This document shows positions 8,874 through 17,199 of a stretch of 64,000 bases of DNA, one piece after another. The stretch lies in contig DCRZ01000010.1 in assembly GCA_002325375.1 (NCBI GenBank), forward strand, positions 62,001 through 126,000. The letters run 5' to 3'. The notes beneath the pieces are model-generated. The model saw only the letters and a program-made list of their open reading frames with translations. It was not told the origin of the DNA and did not search any database. Made by a program: the position numbers and the translations under genes. How positions within the stretch are numbered: the stretch's first letter is position 1; each line of letters starts with the position of its first letter. This DNA is from Rhodospirillaceae bacterium UBA1479 (lineage in GTDB: Bacteria; Pseudomonadota; Alphaproteobacteria; Rhodospirillales; Casp-alpha2).

Positions 8874-9820
8874 TCGGTTTTCGCGTCCTTATCGGCGGCG
8901 CTGCGGCGGCGCACCCGCAGGCGGTGCACCCGCCGGGGATCGGCCTGCAGAATTTCGAACTCGTAGCCCGAGGGGTGCGTCACCAGTTCGCTGCGGATCG
9001 GCACGCGGCCGGCCAGGGCGAACACAAGCCCGCCCAGGGTGTCGATGTATTCCCGCTCCTCGTCCGTGGCGAAGGCGCCGACCTTTTCTTCCAGGGCCTC
9101 GATCTCGACCCGGGCGTCTGCGGTGTAGGAACCGTCGGGATTTTCCTTGAGCACCGGTTCGGACGTGCGGTCGTGTTCGTCTTCGATCTCGCCGATGATT
9201 TCCTCGACCAGATCCTCGATGGTCACCAGGCCGTCGACGCCGCCGTATTCATCGACCACCAGCGCCATGTGCGAGCGCCGGGCGCGCATTTCCAGCAGCA
9301 GTTCGAGAACCTCCATGGAGGGCGCTACGAACAGGATGCGCCGCAGGTGTTCGGACAGCTTGAAGTCCTTTTCATGGCCTTCCCAAAGGAACAGGTCCTT
9401 GATGTGGGCCATGCCGATGACGTCGTCCAAGGTGCCGCGGTAGACCGGCAGGCGCGAATGGCCCTGTTCGCCGATGATGCGCACGATCTCGCTGAGCGGG
9501 GTATCCGCCTCGACCGCGACGATGTCGGCGCGCGGCACCATGACGTCTTCGACGGTGAGGCCGCGCAGGTTGAGGATGTTGGACAGCAGCGCGCGTTCGT
9601 CGTCGCCGATGGGGGCGGCGGGCTCGGCCCGTTCCTCGATGATTTCCTCAAGCGCTTCGCGGACGGATCCGTTCTGCCCGCCGCCGCGGAGCCGGCGGGT
9701 CAGGCGCTGCCACAGGGAGGGGCCACGCGCCTCAGCCTGCGGGGTCTGGGATTCCTGCGGAGAGGAATGGGGGGTCGCCCCGGATTCCCGGGGCTGGGGA
9801 CTCGATGATTGATCGTTCAT
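8870..9820 (-). CDS. corC: CorC/YbeX-type CBS-domain protein
   Basis: Protein of 316 aa: a charged, proline-rich N-terminus (1-65), a pair of CBS domains (about 90-210, with TVEDVMVPRADIVAV and GYGG-like VVDEYGGVDGLVTIEDLVEEI) and a C-terminal CorC/HlyC transporter-associated domain (about 225-300). In enterobacteria CorC affects CorA-mediated Mg2+/Co2+ efflux; this form has no membrane segments and is cytosolic. The constant linkage to ybeY and lnt also suggests a link to ribosome or envelope homeostasis, which is inference. No clear Shine-Dalgarno was found before the ATG. Confidence 0.9.
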   Translation of the reverse strand: MNDQSSSPQPRESGATPHSSPQESQTPQAEARGPSLWQRLTRRLRGGGQNGSVREALEEIIEERAEPAAPIGDDERALLSNILNLRGLTVEDVMVPRADIVAVEADTPLSEIVRIIGEQGHSRLPVYRGTLDDVIGMAHIKDLFLWEGHEKDFKLSEHLRRILFVAPSMEVLELLLEMRARRSHMALVVDEYGGVDGLVTIEDLVEEIIGEIEDEHDRTSEPVLKENPDGSYTADARVEIEALEEKVGAFATDEEREYIDTLGGLVFALAGRVPIRSELVTHPSGYEFEILQADPRRVHRLRVRRRSAADKDAKTE

Positions 9821-9853
9821 GTTACCAGGATAGATGCCCTTGCGAATGGGCGG

Positions 9854-10363
9854 TCACCGCTCCTTTCCATATGGATCGGGGACGCCGAGGCCCCCAAGGA
9901 TATCCGTTTCCAGCCGCTCCATCCTGTCGGCTTCGTCCGCCTCGATATGGTCGAAACCCAGAAGGTGCAGCATACCATGGACACACAGATGCGATAAATG
10001 GTCCGCCAGGGGAATGCCCTGGTCGCGCGCCTCGGCCGCGGTGACGCCGAAGGCGATGACCACGTCGCCCAGCATGTCGGGCATGCCCGGCAGCACGCCC
10101 GCGGGCGGCGCATCGCCGTCCTGTTGCGGGAACGACAGCACGTTGGTCGGCCCGTCCTTGCCCCGGTAATCGTGGTTGAGCGTCGCCACCATGGCGTCGT
10201 CGGCAAGCACCAGGGAGACCTCGGCCGGACGGGCGTCGGCGCCGTGGTCCAGCGCCCCATAAGCGGCGGCCAGGGCGCGTTCGGCAATCGTCTCGGCATC
10301 GCCGAGCGCCGCCCATTCGGGGGACGCGATGTCGACTGCGATCTCCAATGCCGGTTCGGGCAT
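9854..10363 (-). CDS. ybeY: Endoribonuclease YbeY, 16S rRNA maturation factor
   Basis: Zinc-dependent RNase involved in 16S rRNA 3' end processing and ribosome quality control. The signature HGMLHLLGFDH supplies the three metal-binding histidines, and RGKDGPTNVLSFP is the conserved YbeY motif before it. The start is uncertain. ATG at 10363 (MPEPALEIAV) gives 169 aa and lies 13 bases beyond the phoH stop. An ATG at 10408 would overlap phoH by 32 bases. The upstream residues do not look conserved, so the shorter form is preferred. It is cotranscribed with phoH, as in many bacteria. Confidence 0.94.
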   Translation of the reverse strand: MPEPALEIAVDIASPEWAALGDAETIAERALAAAYGALDHGADARPAEVSLVLADDAMVATLNHDYRGKDGPTNVLSFPQQDGDAPPAGVLPGMPDMLGDVVIAFGVTAAEARDQGIPLADHLSHLCVHGMLHLLGFDHIEADEADRMERLETDILGGLGVPDPYGKER

Positions 10364-10376
10364 CACGCCCGCGCCG

Positions 10377-11489
10377 TCATTCGTCGCTCTGTTCGCGTTC
10401 GCTTTCATAATGCTCATATCGCGCGCCGGCACGGCGCGAGGTTTCCACGTTCTGATAGGCATGGACGATGCGCGACACCAGGGGGTGGCGGACAACGTCC
10501 TGTTCCGTGAATTCGACGAAGCGGATGCCCTTGGTGCCGATCAGCACTTCCTGGGCGTCGCGCAGGCCCGACCGGATGCCGCGCGGCAGATCGACCTGGC
10601 TAAGATCGCCGGTCACCACCATGCAGGAATTTTCGCCCAGCCGGGTCAGGAACATCTTCATCTGCACGGGCGTGGTGTTCTGCGCCTCGTCCAGGATGAC
10701 AAACGCGTTGGACAGCGTGCGGCCGCGCATGAAGGCGAGCGGCGCGACTTCGATCTCGCCGCTTTCCAGGCGCTTTTCCACCTGCTGCTGCGGCAGCATG
10801 TCATACAGCGCGTCATATAGCGGGCGCAGGTAGGGATCGACCTTTTCACGCATGTCGCCGGGCAGAAAGCCAAGCTGCTCGCCGGCCTCGACCGCCGGGC
10901 GCGACAGGATGATGCGGTCGACCCGGCCCTGGACCAGACGTTCAACCGCCTTGGCCACGGCAAGATAGGTCTTGCCCGTACCCGCCGGGCCCTGGCCGAA
11001 CACCAGCGGGCATTCGTCGATGGCGCCCAGATAGTCGGCCTGGGTCGAGGTCCGGGCGGTGATCACCTTGTTGCGGGTATGCACCGCGACGCCGGCATCC
11101 TTCAGCCCTTCCTTGGGATCGCCATCGCCGCCGCGCGCCCCATTGGACATGCGCAGCATGGCGTCGACTTCCGGCGCGTCGACGCTGTGGCCATGTTTCA
11201 GGCGGTCGTAAAGGGCGGCCAGGATCGCCGCCGTGCGGTCCACCGCAGACCCGTCGCCGGTGATCGCGACCTCGTTGCCGCGGGCATGGATGGTCACGCC
11301 CAGGCCTTGTTCGATCTGCGCCAGATGGGCGTGGTGGGAACCGAACAGCGCCGCCGCGAGCCCGTTGTTGGCGAAGGTCATCTGTTCCGTGACCATGGCC
11401 GCGGCGGGGCCGCCCCCGGTGGATGGGGCCATGGGGATCACGGCCTCGACGCCGCCGCGCGTCTGCCGGCGGGAACGCCCGCGGCTCAT
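10377..11489 (-). CDS. ybeZ: PhoH-like ATPase (YbeZ)
   Basis: Protein of 370 aa with an N-terminal KH-like region (about 35-100) and a PhoH P-loop ATPase domain. Walker A is GPAGTGKT at 167-174 and Walker B is FVILDEAQN near 270. PhoH/YbeZ proteins are predicted RNA helicase-like partners of the YbeY RNase; the two genes are adjacent here. Its start overlaps the miaB stop by four bases (ATGA). The C-terminus is charged (YEHYESEREQSDE). Phosphate regulation, implied by the family name, is not indicated by anything seen here. Confidence 0.94.
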   Translation of the reverse strand: MSRGRSRRQTRGGVEAVIPMAPSTGGGPAAAMVTEQMTFANNGLAAALFGSHHAHLAQIEQGLGVTIHARGNEVAITGDGSAVDRTAAILAALYDRLKHGHSVDAPEVDAMLRMSNGARGGDGDPKEGLKDAGVAVHTRNKVITARTSTQADYLGAIDECPLVFGQGPAGTGKTYLAVAKAVERLVQGRVDRIILSRPAVEAGEQLGFLPGDMREKVDPYLRPLYDALYDMLPQQQVEKRLESGEIEVAPLAFMRGRTLSNAFVILDEAQNTTPVQMKMFLTRLGENSCMVVTGDLSQVDLPRGIRSGLRDAQEVLIGTKGIRFVEFTEQDVVRHPLVSRIVHAYQNVETSRRAGARYEHYESEREQSDE

Positions 11490-12865
11490 GCGGATCTCCT
11501 GGCGGCGGGTTGTTCCGAAGCGTCCGCGAGGACCGCCCCCAGGCTGTTGCCCCCGGCCGAAACGATCTTCAGATCGGCGACGCGGCCCAGCCAGTCGGCA
11601 GGGGCATCGACGTGAACCGCCTGCATGTAGGGGCTGCGCCCCAGCAATTGGCCCGCATGGCGGCCGGGCCGGTCGAGCAGCACCGGCAGGGTGCGCCCGA
11701 CACAGGCTTGGTTGAAGGCAAGCTGCTGCGTGTTGAGAAGATCCTGGAGCTCTTTCAAGCGTGCGTCCTTCACGTCTTCAGGCACCTGCAGTTCCATGGC
11801 GGCCGCCGGGGTGCCGGGTCGCGGCGAATACTTGAACGAATAGGCCTGGACGTAGCCGACCTCGCGCACGAGAGACAGCGTGTCCTGAAAATCGGCGTCG
11901 GTTTCGCCGGGGAAACCGACGATGAAATCGGACGACAGGCCCAGGTCGGGGCGCGCCGCGCGCAGGCGCGCAACCAGATCGATATAGAAATCCCGGCCGT
12001 GACGGCGGTTCATGGCCTTCAACACCCGGTCCGATCCCGACTGCACGGGCAGGTGCAGATAAGGCATCAATTCGGGCACATCGCGATGGGCTGCGATCAG
12101 CGCGTCATCGACCTCGGCCGGATAGGAGGTGGTGTAGCGCAGACGTGCGATGCCGTCGATTTCGGCCAATCGGCGGATCAGCCCGCCCAGGCCAAGCTCT
12201 GCCCCGTCGGCGTCGGTGCCGTGATAGGCGTTCACGTTCTGGCCGAGCAAGGTGATCTCGACAGCACCCTGGGCGACAAGCTGGCGCGCCTCAGCCAGCA
12301 CTTGGTCGACCGGGCGCGAGAATTCCGCGCCCCGCGTATAGGGCACGACACAGAAGGTACAGAACTTGTCGCAGCCTTCCTGCACGGTCAGGAAGGCGGC
12401 GCGGCCTTCGACCCGGCCCGGGGCCGTCAGGTGATCGAACTTGGATTCCTCGGGAAAGTCGGTGTCGAGCTGGGCCCCCTTCTCGCGATGCAGGCGGGCG
12501 ACCATTTCCGGCAGGCGGTGATAGGTCTGCGGCCCGAATACCATGTCGACGTAGGGCGCGCGCTTCAAAACTTCCTCGCCCTCGGCCTGGGCCACACAGC
12601 CGGCGACGCCGAGGATCATGGCCCCGCCGTCGGCTTGACGCGCCTGCTTCATCTTGTTGATCCGGCCGAGCTCGGAATAGACCTTCTCCGCCGCCTTTTC
12701 GCGGATATGACAGGTGTTCAACAACACCATGTCGGCGTCGTCCACCACATCCGTCAGGGCATAGCCCAAGGGTGCCAGAAGGCCCGCCATACGATCGGAA
12801 TCGTAGACGTTCATCTGGCAGCCATAGGTCTTGATATGGAGTTTTTTGGGCGTCGTGTCCGTCAC
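11486..12865 (-). CDS. miaB: tRNA-2-methylthio-N6-dimethylallyladenosine synthase MiaB
   Basis: Radical-SAM methylthiotransferase that modifies A37 of tRNAs reading codons starting with U. All six cluster cysteines are visible: C16, C52 and C90 for the auxiliary cluster, and C165, C169, C172 in GCDKFCTFC for the radical-SAM cluster. A C-terminal TRAM domain follows (about 375-440). Start is GTG at 12865 with GAGG about 5 bases upstream. It overlaps ybeZ by four bases and lies 70 bases downstream of fur, the usual alphaproteobacterial order. Confidence 0.96.
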   Translation of the reverse strand: MTDTTPKKLHIKTYGCQMNVYDSDRMAGLLAPLGYALTDVVDDADMVLLNTCHIREKAAEKVYSELGRINKMKQARQADGGAMILGVAGCVAQAEGEEVLKRAPYVDMVFGPQTYHRLPEMVARLHREKGAQLDTDFPEESKFDHLTAPGRVEGRAAFLTVQEGCDKFCTFCVVPYTRGAEFSRPVDQVLAEARQLVAQGAVEITLLGQNVNAYHGTDADGAELGLGGLIRRLAEIDGIARLRYTTSYPAEVDDALIAAHRDVPELMPYLHLPVQSGSDRVLKAMNRRHGRDFYIDLVARLRAARPDLGLSSDFIVGFPGETDADFQDTLSLVREVGYVQAYSFKYSPRPGTPAAAMELQVPEDVKDARLKELQDLLNTQQLAFNQACVGRTLPVLLDRPGRHAGQLLGRSPYMQAVHVDAPADWLGRVADLKIVSAGGNSLGAVLADASEQPAARRSA

Positions 12866-12935
12866 CGGTTACCTCGCGCCCGCTTGTCGCCGGCCCCGAA
12901 CACGGGGTTCAGGAAAATGTCGGGTCGGATCATTC

Positions 12936-13364
12936 CTATTTGCCCGCACCTTTCTTCAGAGGCACGCCGTACAATTCCAGCTTGTGCCCGACCAGACGCA
13001 TGCCGTGGTCACGGGCAATGATTTCCTGCAGGCGTTCGATTTCCGTGTTCTGGAATTCGATGACCGCGCCCGACTGCACGTTGATCAGGTGATCGTGGTG
13101 CTCCTCGGTCACTTCCTCGTAACGCGCGCGGCCGTCGCCGAAATCATGGCGCTCGATGATGCCCGCTTCCTCGAACAGGCGCACGGTCCGATAAACCGTG
13201 GCGATGGAAATGCGATTGTCGATCTCGGATGATCGGCGATGCACTTCCTCGACATCGGGATGATCTTCCGATTCGGACAGCACGCGCGCAATGATGCGGC
13301 GCTGGTCCGTCATTTTCATGCCTTTGTCGATACAAAGCTGCTCGATACGTGATTCCGACATCAT
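12936..13364 (-). CDS. fur: Fur/Mur-family metal-dependent repressor
   Basis: Protein of 142 aa with an N-terminal winged helix (about 15-80) and the C-terminal dimerisation/metal domain. The HHDH metal site is at residues 89-92. The CxxC zinc pair that normally follows in enterobacterial Fur is absent; the equivalent stretch reads LINVQSGAVIEF, and the only cysteine is C11. This matches the alphaproteobacterial Fur/Mur branch, which often senses manganese or acts in iron control with Irr; which metal is sensed cannot be decided here. A good promoter lies directly upstream, and miaB follows. Confidence 0.9.
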   Translation of the reverse strand: MMSESRIEQLCIDKGMKMTDQRRIIARVLSESEDHPDVEEVHRRSSEIDNRISIATVYRTVRLFEEAGIIERHDFGDGRARYEEVTEEHHDHLINVQSGAVIEFQNTEIERLQEIIARDHGMRLVGHKLELYGVPLKKGAGK

Positions 13365-13405
13365 CTCCCCACGGATTGCCAGCAGGTGCCTGGATTCGCC
13401 TAATT

Positions 13406-13433
13406 ACTATACCCCGAACAGGGCAGGTGCCAA
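13406..13433 (-). promoter_or_regulatory. Predicted promoter of fur
   Basis: On the minus strand TTGGCA (13433-13428) and TATAGT (13411-13406) are separated by 16 bases, about 45 bases before the fur start codon. Both hexamers are close to the sigma-70 consensus, one of the best matches in the window. Confidence 0.6.
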
Positions 13434-13461
13434 AGCCTGAGGATCAACCCGTGGGAAAGCT

Positions 13462-13872
13462 TTAGCGTTTGCGCCGGGGTTTCGTCCCAAGGCCGATCTT
13501 CTTGGCCAGATTCGAGCGGTGCTTGGCGTAGTTCGGCGCAACCATCGGATAGTCGACAGGCAGGCCCCAGCGCTCGCGATACTCTTCCGGCGACAGATTG
13601 TAGGCCGTCTTCAAATGCCGTTTCAGCATCTTCAGCTTCTTGCCGTCTTCCAGGCAGACGATGTAATCGGGGAACACGGATTTCTTCGGCGGCACGGCGG
13701 GCTTGGGGCGCTGCGCCTGCGCCGGAACCGTGCCGACATTGGAAAGGGCGGTATAGACCTCGTTGATGAGGGCGGGAATATCGCTGGGCGCGATTGTATT
13801 GTTGCCGACATGGGCCGCGACGATTTCCGTCGTCAGCTCGATCAGGTCGGAGGCATTGGGTTTTTCAGTCAT
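13462..13872 (-). CDS. MucR/Ros-family transcriptional regulator with altered zinc ligands
   Basis: Protein of 136 aa; the MucR/Ros family are alphaproteobacterial zinc-finger or H-NS-like repressors of exopolysaccharide, motility and virulence genes. The conserved C-terminal part runs PDYIVCLEDGKKLKMLKRHL to the PVDYPMVAPNYA region. By alignment to Ros, ligand 1 is C73 and ligand 3 is H86, but ligand 2 is D76 and ligand 4 is Y91, so a classical Cys2His2 site is not complete. Zinc-less or Cys-Asp variants are known in the family. Start at 13872 is chosen because AAGG precedes it and MTEKPNASDLIELTTEIV is the normal N-terminus. Confidence 0.92.
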   Translation of the reverse strand: MTEKPNASDLIELTTEIVAAHVGNNTIAPSDIPALINEVYTALSNVGTVPAQAQRPKPAVPPKKSVFPDYIVCLEDGKKLKMLKRHLKTAYNLSPEEYRERWGLPVDYPMVAPNYAKHRSNLAKKIGLGTKPRRKR

Positions 13873-14037
13873 TCGTTCGCCTTGTCCTTTAAAAGCGTGT
13901 CTGCTGGGCGCCATCGGCAGAACAGAATCCCGATCCGGGAAAGCTGCCGAGATGTTGGGAAGTTTTCCTGACGCCTTAATCAGAAAACATCGGTCAAAAC
14001 ATTTTATTTGACCCGGCGGCGCCTATATAAAGTAGGT

Positions 14038-14050
14038 GTGTATTGTACAC
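14038..14050. promoter_or_regulatory. Short palindrome in the mucR/tusA-like divergent region
   Basis: GTGTA (14038-14042) and TACAC (14046-14050) are a perfect inverted repeat around TTG, 11 bases before the ATG of the TusA-like gene and just downstream of a TATATAAA stretch (14024-14031). A possible operator for the divergent pair; binding is inferred. Confidence 0.35.
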
Positions 14051-14061
14051 AAGAGTATCCG

Positions 14062-14343
14062 ATGGGAAAACCGGAAGAAATGGCCGACTCGCCCGAAATT
14101 GCGCATTTTTTGGATATTTCGAACGACATTTGTCCGATGACGTTCGTTAAAACCAAGCTTTTCCTGGAACGCTTGGATGCCGGTGCGCTACTTGACGTGC
14201 GTTTGAAAGGGCCGGAGCCGCTGAACAACGTGCCGCGCTCCGTGCGCGACCACGGCCATGAAATTCTGTCCCTGGCGCCGGAAGACCCGGCCCGCCCGGA
14301 GACCGACGCCCCCCACCGGTTGGTGATTCGCAAAACCGCCTGA
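14062..14343 (+). CDS. TusA/SirA-like sulfur-carrier family protein
   Basis: Protein of 93 aa with the TusA-fold signature: HFLDISNDICPMTFVKTKLF near residues 15-34, with the putative sulfur-carrying cysteine at C24 followed by Pro, then a compact beta-alpha-beta fold ending SVRDHGHEIL. The usual CPxP motif is CPMT here. Family members pass persulfide sulfur for tRNA thiolation or molybdenum enzymes; the partner is unknown. It is a lone plus-strand gene between mucR and tsaB. ATG at 14062 is used (AAGAG 6-7 bases before); ATG at 14080 is possible. Confidence 0.75.
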   Translation: MGKPEEMADSPEIAHFLDISNDICPMTFVKTKLFLERLDAGALLDVRLKGPEPLNNVPRSVRDHGHEILSLAPEDPARPETDAPHRLVIRKTA

Positions 14344-14358
14344 CAAGCGGCCTGAAAT

Positions 14359-15045
14359 CTATGGGCGCAATCGGCCGCCGTCCTTGGGCCGGACCGCGTC
14401 GGGCGGGCGCAGATAGATCGGGCCGGGGGCCTGACCCACGGGCGGCAGGGCGCGGGCCAGGGCAATTTCGCCGACCATGATTGCATCCGGCACGCCCGGC
14501 GCATCGGCCGCACGGGCGGCGATGCCGGCGCCGGCAAGGGCCTCGATGGCGCGCGCGGCGGCGTCGCCTGCGACAATCAACGGCCCGCCGGCCGCCAGGG
14601 CCGCCAGCCCGTCCGCCATCAGGGCCGCCGGTTCCGTGAGCGGCGCCAGGTCACCATCGAACATCTGGACATATAAATCCGCGCGCTTGGAATCGAGGGC
14701 GACCAGAACCCGCCCACCGGCCCGCGCCGTTTCGGGAACCGCCCGGGCCACGGCCTCCAGCGTCGTCACCCCGGCGCAGGGCACGGCCAGGGCCAGCGCC
14801 AGGCCGCGCGCCGCCGACAGGCCGATGCGCAGGCCCGTGAAGGCGCCGGGGCCGACCGTCACGGCCAGGGCGTCCAGATCTCCATAAGAACAGCCGCCCT
14901 CGGCCAGAACCTCGGCGATCATCGGCATCAGGGCTTCCGACTGGCCGCGCGCCATGGCGGCGGCCTGATGGGCCGCCAGACGGCCGCCCAGGAACAGGGC
15001 CGCCGAACAGCCGGTCGTCGCCGTGTCGAAGGCGAGTAGCTTCAT
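14359..15045 (-). CDS. tsaB: tRNA threonylcarbamoyladenosine biosynthesis protein TsaB
   Basis: Protein of 228 aa of the ASKHA superfamily that works with TsaD and TsaE to make t6A37 in tRNA. The N-terminus MKLLAFDTATTGCSAALF and the motif VTVGPGAFTGLRIGLSAARG are diagnostic. Length is normal. The start ATG at 15045 overlaps no gene; the upstream membrane-protein gene ends 14 bases earlier. In related bacteria rimI usually follows tsaB and leads to fur/miaB; here that place is taken by the TusA-like gene and mucR. Confidence 0.95.
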   Translation of the reverse strand: MKLLAFDTATTGCSAALFLGGRLAAHQAAAMARGQSEALMPMIAEVLAEGGCSYGDLDALAVTVGPGAFTGLRIGLSAARGLALALAVPCAGVTTLEAVARAVPETARAGGRVLVALDSKRADLYVQMFDGDLAPLTEPAALMADGLAALAAGGPLIVAGDAAARAIEALAGAGIAARAADAPGVPDAIMVGEIALARALPPVGQAPGPIYLRPPDAVRPKDGGRLRP

Positions 15046-15059
15046 GACATGCGGGTCCC

Positions 15060-16463
15060 TCAGTGCGGGTCGATCAGCTTCCAATAGGCCATGGCGACCA
15101 CCGCCACGACCAGAGCGCCCGACAGGGTATACAAGGGGGCGCGCCGCCAGGCGAGGCGGAAGCTGCTTTCCCCGGTCAGGCGCCCGATCACCAAGGTCGT
15201 GCCGGACACCGGCGACGAGGTCGTCGACAGACCCCAGGTCCCCAGCATGACCAGGGCCATGACCATGGGCGGCATGCCGAACACTTCCGGCGGCAGGACC
15301 GAGCCGACCAGGATCACCAAGACCACCGGATGCAGGCCGATGCCGCCGGCCAGGATGATGAAGGCGGCCAGCGCCAACGGCTTGGCGAGGTCCGGCCAGG
15401 CGCCGATGTTGAGCAGGCCCGCCACCGCCGCCGGGTCGAGCACCCTGGCCACGCCGGTGCCGAACAGATTGGCGCCGATGAAGATCAGCGCTTCGCCACG
15501 CAACCCCGGCAGGGACGCGACGACGCGGCGCGGCAGGCCCGCCGCCTCGTGCTGGCGGCCCTTGGAAATGAACAGCCAGATCACCGCGAAAGGCGGGGCG
15601 AGCATCGCCAGAACCACCGGAATCGACAAATGAAGCTGCGATTCCAGGGTCACGACCGAAATCATTAACGCCCCCAGCAGCAGCGACAACTTGCGCCAGT
15701 TGGCGTTTTCGACCTTGGGCCCGGGGGCCCCGCGCGGGCGGGAGCCCCGCACGAATACGCGGTCGATCAGCGCCGTCACGGCGACGACCAACATGCCCAT
15801 GATCAGGCCGGGCACGGCGATATCGACCCATTTGAGCCCGGGCAGCGCCGCCAGCACCACGGTGACGCTGATATAGAACGGCGACCAGCAGGACGCGGAG
15901 GTGAACCCGACCATCAGCGCCACGGCCAGGCGGTCCTTCAATTGACGGTCCTTGGGCCGGGCGACCATGTCCGACAGCAGGGTCAACGCCGCCAGGTTGA
16001 GGAAGGCGCCCAGGAAATGCGCCGCGTAGGACAGAATGAGAAAGCGGCGGCCGGCCGGCTGGTCGAGCACGAACTGCCGCGCCGCCATCAGGGTCGGGCT
16101 GGTCTTGGCCGGAATCTGCATCCAGGCGACGGCGAAAAACACGAGCTGAAACTTGAGCGCCGATGCCATTCCGTCAAGCAGCACCGCGCCCCCTTGCCCC
16201 GCCCGCAGGCCGAGCGCCAGCCCGCCGAAGGCCAGGCCGTAGCCGACCAGCCGCTGCACGCCCGAGGTGCGGGTGAATTCCAGCGCCAGATAACTGACCC
16301 CCAGGACCACGGCAATGACCTGCCAGCCGTCAGGCTGCCAAAAGACCTGCAGGATCGCGACGGCACAGAGGCCGAGATAAATCCAGGCCGAGAGCGACGG
16401 GCGCGGCGGCGGATCGTCCGAGGCTTGGCCGGGCGGCGGCGTGGCGAGGTCGATATCGGGCAT
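15060..16463 (-). CDS. Multi-spanning inner-membrane protein, possible transporter
   Basis: Protein of 467 aa with a short proline-rich N-terminus (1-22) and about 12 hydrophobic segments spread over the whole length. A conserved-looking region contains GFTSASCWSPFYISV (about 190-205), and a second SSPVSGTTLVIGRL near residue 420 occupies an equivalent place in the C-terminal half, giving the look of an inverted two-repeat ion-transporter fold. I do not recognise the exact family and infer no substrate. It lies 14 bases upstream of tsaB and 18 bases downstream of the nitroreductase gene, all on the minus strand, so the three may be cotranscribed. Confidence 0.75.
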   Translation of the reverse strand: MPDIDLATPPPGQASDDPPPRPSLSAWIYLGLCAVAILQVFWQPDGWQVIAVVLGVSYLALEFTRTSGVQRLVGYGLAFGGLALGLRAGQGGAVLLDGMASALKFQLVFFAVAWMQIPAKTSPTLMAARQFVLDQPAGRRFLILSYAAHFLGAFLNLAALTLLSDMVARPKDRQLKDRLAVALMVGFTSASCWSPFYISVTVVLAALPGLKWVDIAVPGLIMGMLVVAVTALIDRVFVRGSRPRGAPGPKVENANWRKLSLLLGALMISVVTLESQLHLSIPVVLAMLAPPFAVIWLFISKGRQHEAAGLPRRVVASLPGLRGEALIFIGANLFGTGVARVLDPAAVAGLLNIGAWPDLAKPLALAAFIILAGGIGLHPVVLVILVGSVLPPEVFGMPPMVMALVMLGTWGLSTTSSPVSGTTLVIGRLTGESSFRLAWRRAPLYTLSGALVVAVVAMAYWKLIDPH

Positions 16464-16481
16464 GACGGGCCGCAGGCCGCG

Positions 16482-17072
16482 TCAGACGACGCGGCAGGCG
16501 TCGTCGAAGGTGAAGCGGGGCGAGCGCGGGAACAGGTCTTCCGTCGTGCCGTGGCCGATGTTGCACAGGAAATTGGCCGTCACCTTGGTGCCCGCGAAGA
16601 AGGCCGCGTCGACCTTGGCCACATCGAATCCGGACATCGGCCCGCAGTCGAGCCCCAGTGCGCGTGCCGCCATGATCAGATAGCCGCCCTGCAACGTCGC
16701 GTTACGGAACGCGGTCGACGCGATCAGGTCATCGTTGCCGGCGAACCATGCCTTGGCATCGGTGTGGGGGAAAAGTTCCGGCAGTTTTTCATAGAATTCC
16801 ATGTCCTGACCGATGATCACCGTGACCGGGGCCGCCATGGTCTTGGCAACGTTACCCTCCATCAAACAGGGCTTGAGCTTTTCCTTGGCGGCGTCGGAGG
16901 TCACGAAGACCAGCCGCGCGGGCGAGCAATTGGCGCTGGTCGGCGCCATTTTGACCAGATCCCAGAGCTGGCGCAGCAGATCTTCGCCCACCGGCTCATC
17001 GGTCCAGCCGTTGTGGGTCCGAGCGTCGCGGAACAATTGGTCGAGGGCCGATTCGGCGATTTTGTCCGACAT
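16482..17072 (-). CDS. Nitroreductase-family protein, RutE/HadB-like (malonic semialdehyde reductase type)
   Basis: FMN-dependent oxidoreductase of 196 aa. Diagnostic parts are the N-terminal LDQLFRDARTHNGW, the FMN-site segment VKMAPTSANCSPAR (about 40-53), and the C-terminal FLCNIGHGT with the ending SPRFTFDDAC typical of RutE/HadB. RutE reduces malonic semialdehyde in pyrimidine breakdown; no other rut gene is seen here, so the substrate is open. ATG at 17072 follows AAAGG by 9 bases; in-frame upstream sequence is not protein-like. Confidence 0.85.
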   Translation of the reverse strand: MSDKIAESALDQLFRDARTHNGWTDEPVGEDLLRQLWDLVKMAPTSANCSPARLVFVTSDAAKEKLKPCLMEGNVAKTMAAPVTVIIGQDMEFYEKLPELFPHTDAKAWFAGNDDLIASTAFRNATLQGGYLIMAARALGLDCGPMSGFDVAKVDAAFFAGTKVTANFLCNIGHGTTEDLFPRSPRFTFDDACRVV

Positions 17073-17199
17073 CAAAGGGGACCTTTCGTTCGATTGCGGA
17101 ATGAAATACGGGGGTCCGACCCTAGGACACTTGTGCTGCAGCGCGGAAGAGGGAAAAATCACGTCATAATATGGGACAACCATATAAGTACGGGGTGAG

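Noticed and set aside
15046..15831. In-frame N-terminal extension of tsaB
   Set aside because: It runs antisense-like through the membrane-protein gene; TsaB starts clearly at MKLLAFDTATTG.
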